Source: Chryseobacterium sp. JV274 (GTDB lineage Bacteria; Bacteroidota; Bacteroidia; Flavobacteriales; Weeksellaceae). From it: a stretch of DNA of 64,000 nt. Made by a program: the position numbers and the translations under genes. The notes under the pieces are model-generated. The model saw nothing but the letters and a program-made list of their open reading frames with translations. It did no database searches and was not told the origin of the DNA. The DNA lies in NCBI RefSeq assembly GCF_903969135.1, contig NZ_LR824569.1, forward strand, positions 1,488,001 to 1,552,000, read 5' to 3'. This document shows, in pieces, positions 62,725 through 64,000 of this stretch. The first letter of the stretch is position 1. The number at the start of each line of letters is the position of its first letter.

Positions 62725-63747
62725 TTAGTATTCAAACAGCACACTTCCCCAGGTAAATCCGCTTCCGAAAGCTGAAAGAAGTACCAAATCACCTCTTTTA
62801 ATTTTCCCTTGTTCAATCGCTTCACTTAAAGCAATAGGAATAGAAGCAGCGGTTGTATTTCCGTATTTCTGAATATTGTTAAAGACTTTTTCATTCGGTA
62901 ATCCGAATTTATCCTGTACAAACTGAGCAATTCTAAGATTCGCCTGGTGCGGAATGAACATATCTAGATCTTCAACTGTTTTCCCTGCTTTGTTCAATGC
63001 TTCCATCATCGTTTCAGGAAACCTTGTCACCGCATGTTTGAACACGAAGTTACCGTTCATGATTGGGTATACTTCTTTGTTGGTTACATTTTCAGGCTCT
63101 TTTCTCATTCTGTCACTCCATCCGAATTTTGAACCCGGGAACTGCGTACAAAGTTCGTCTGCATATTTACCTTCAGAATGCATATTCACCGCTAAAATAT
63201 CTCCTGAATTTTCATCTTCTGAAGCTGAAAGTACAACTGCTCCTGCTCCATCTCCGAAAATAACAGAAACTCCTCTGCCTTCATCAGAAAAATCTAATCC
63301 GAAAGAGTGAACCTCCGCTCCTACAACAAGAATATTTTTATAAGTACCTGATTTAATAAATGCATTGGCAACACTCATAGAATATACAAATCCCGAACAT
63401 TGATTTCTCACGTCCAGTGCTCCAATTGTATCGCATCCCAACATATCCTGAAGCAATACTCCGCTCCCAGGAAAATAGTAATCCGGAGAAAGGGTTGCAA
63501 AAACAATAAAATCAATATCTTTTGAGGTAAGACCTGCGTTCTGAATGGCTTTTTCTGAGGCTTTAAACGCTAAATAAGCAGTAGTTTCCTGAGCGTCATT
63601 CCTGTTTTTTCTATGTCTGCGTTCCTTGATACCCGTTCTTTCCGTAATCCATTCATCATTGGTCGTCATTAGTTTTGCTAAATCATCATTTGTAACAACG
63701 TTATCTGGAACATAAAATCCCACACCTTTTATTGTACTTTTAATCAT
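62725..63747 (-). CDS. fabH: beta-ketoacyl-ACP synthase III
   Basis: A 340-aa FabH that starts fatty-acid synthesis by condensing acetyl- or branched acyl-CoA with malonyl-ACP. The catalytic Cys lies in DVRNQCSGFVYSM, the His in FIPHQANLRIAQ and the Asn in KYGNTTAASIPIAL. The ATG at 63747 is chosen over an in-frame TTG at 63768, because that TTG lies within the -7 element TATCTTTG, which implies a transcription start between them. It is divergent from corA. Confidence 0.93.
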   Translation of the reverse strand: MIKSTIKGVGFYVPDNVVTNDDLAKLMTTNDEWITERTGIKERRHRKNRNDAQETTAYLAFKASEKAIQNAGLTSKDIDFIVFATLSPDYYFPGSGVLLQDMLGCDTIGALDVRNQCSGFVYSMSVANAFIKSGTYKNILVVGAEVHSFGLDFSDEGRGVSVIFGDGAGAVVLSASEDENSGDILAVNMHSEGKYADELCTQFPGSKFGWSDRMRKEPENVTNKEVYPIMNGNFVFKHAVTRFPETMMEALNKAGKTVEDLDMFIPHQANLRIAQFVQDKFGLPNEKVFNNIQKYGNTTAASIPIALSEAIEQGKIKRGDLVLLSAFGSGFTWGSVLFEY

Positions 63748-63765
63748 ATAGTTTTTTAATTTTGG

Positions 63766-63801
63766 CAAAGATAAAACTTATTTAACACATAGTTTTTCAA
63801 A
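63766..63801 (-). promoter_or_regulatory. fabH promoter
   Basis: On the minus strand, TATCTTTG (63773-63766) matches TAnnTTTG and a TTTG lies at 63801-63798. The 24-base spacing is a little longer than the usual 19-21. The -7 element ends 18 bp before the ATG. Confidence 0.6.
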
Positions 63802-63820
63802 ATATTAGTATTTTTACTTT

Positions 63821-64000
63821 ATGCCAATTGATACGATATACAGAACCTCCCAGTGCGAATGGGTAGATGTAGAGGCTCCTACTGCAGAAGACCTGAAATT
63901 TCTTCATGAAAGATATGAAATCAATAATCTTCTTCTGGAAGATACCATGGACCCCAACCACCTTCCCAAATATGAAGAGGACGGAAATATCAAATTCTTT
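63821..64000 (+). CDS. CorA-family magnesium transporter, N-terminal part (cut by window edge)
   Basis: The first 60 codons of a gene that runs off the window. The sequence (SQCEWVDVEAPTAEDLKFLH, then LLLEDTMDPNHLPKYEED) fits the cytosolic N-terminal domain of CorA Mg2+/Co2+ channels, with the typical W-x-D-x-x-x-P-T and E-D-x-x-D-x-x-x-x-P-K patterns. The GMN pore motif lies beyond the window, so the call rests on the start only. Divergent from fabH. Confidence 0.75.
   Translation, partial: MPIDTIYRTSQCEWVDVEAPTAEDLKFLHERYEINNLLLEDTMDPNHLPKYEEDGNIKFF

Noticed and set aside
1..64000. tRNA or rRNA genes
   Set aside because: No cloverleaf-like stretch with a GGTTCGAATCC-type arm, and no rRNA sequence was recognised on either strand; a tRNA search programme would be needed to exclude them fully.

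Overview
The window looks like chromosomal DNA of a Chryseobacterium-like flavobacterium (Bacteroidota, Weeksellaceae). This rests on low GC, Bacteroidota-type -7 promoter elements (TAnnTTTG) in front of several genes, no obvious Shine-Dalgarno reliance, lipoproteins with a short SC lipobox, AraC/TPR regulators, a TonB receptor with an N-terminal carboxypeptidase-like domain, and PruA, FabH and urease of flavobacterial type. The genus is inferred. No tRNA, rRNA, CRISPR array or complete insertion sequence was recognised.

Layout. 1-6046: a tightly overlapping operon with an alpha/beta hydrolase (cut by the window edge), a double GT1 glycosyltransferase in one polypeptide, two condensation-fold acyltransferases and a 4-TM membrane protein. 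It is a plausible pathway for an acylated glycoside or glycolipid. 6376-13555: a type I restriction-modification island in the order hsdM-hsdS-(PrrC-like ATPase/anticodon nuclease candidate)-hsdR, with an EcoR124-like TELT repeat in HsdS. 13635-18410: a repeat-rich accessory stretch with a broken XRE regulator, four tandem ~240 bp repeats, an orphan PD-(D/E)XK nuclease, and a small GIY-YIG nuclease gene bracketed by four 80 bp palindromic elements. 18549-25322: household and accessory genes (acyltransferase, secreted alpha/beta hydrolase, lipoprotein, beta-lactamase-fold protein, XRE regulator, CPBP protease).

25424-34710 is the most striking region, an R-body (refractile body) locus. It holds seven RebB-family genes, five of them in a near-identical tandem array (30273-31896) whose spacers carry terminator-like hairpins. 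It also has four uncharacterised companion frames, one pair joined by an A10 slippery tract, a divergent 492-aa protein of unknown function, and a convergent four-gene operon encoding a cytosolic protein, a membrane protein, a histidine kinase and a LuxR-type response regulator that probably controls it.

34916-45130: LysE exporter, AraC regulator and siderophore-interacting-type flavoprotein; a Crp-type regulator with a saccharopine-dehydrogenase-like enzyme and an NAD(P)H quinone oxidoreductase; Xaa-Pro aminopeptidase; topoisomerase IB with a tiny lipoprotein; AraC regulator. 45270-55996: a full urease locus on the minus strand (ureABC, a beta-barrel protein, ureE, ureF, ureG, ureD, a nickel-transporter-type protein, a urea channel and a TonB receptor). 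Together these could take up urea and nickel, mature urease and hydrolyse urea. 56403-64000: pruA, two small lipoproteins (one behind a 9-copy ATCTTTT repeat placed in its promoter), a TPR-AraC membrane regulator, a secreted thioredoxin-fold protein, fabH and the start of corA.
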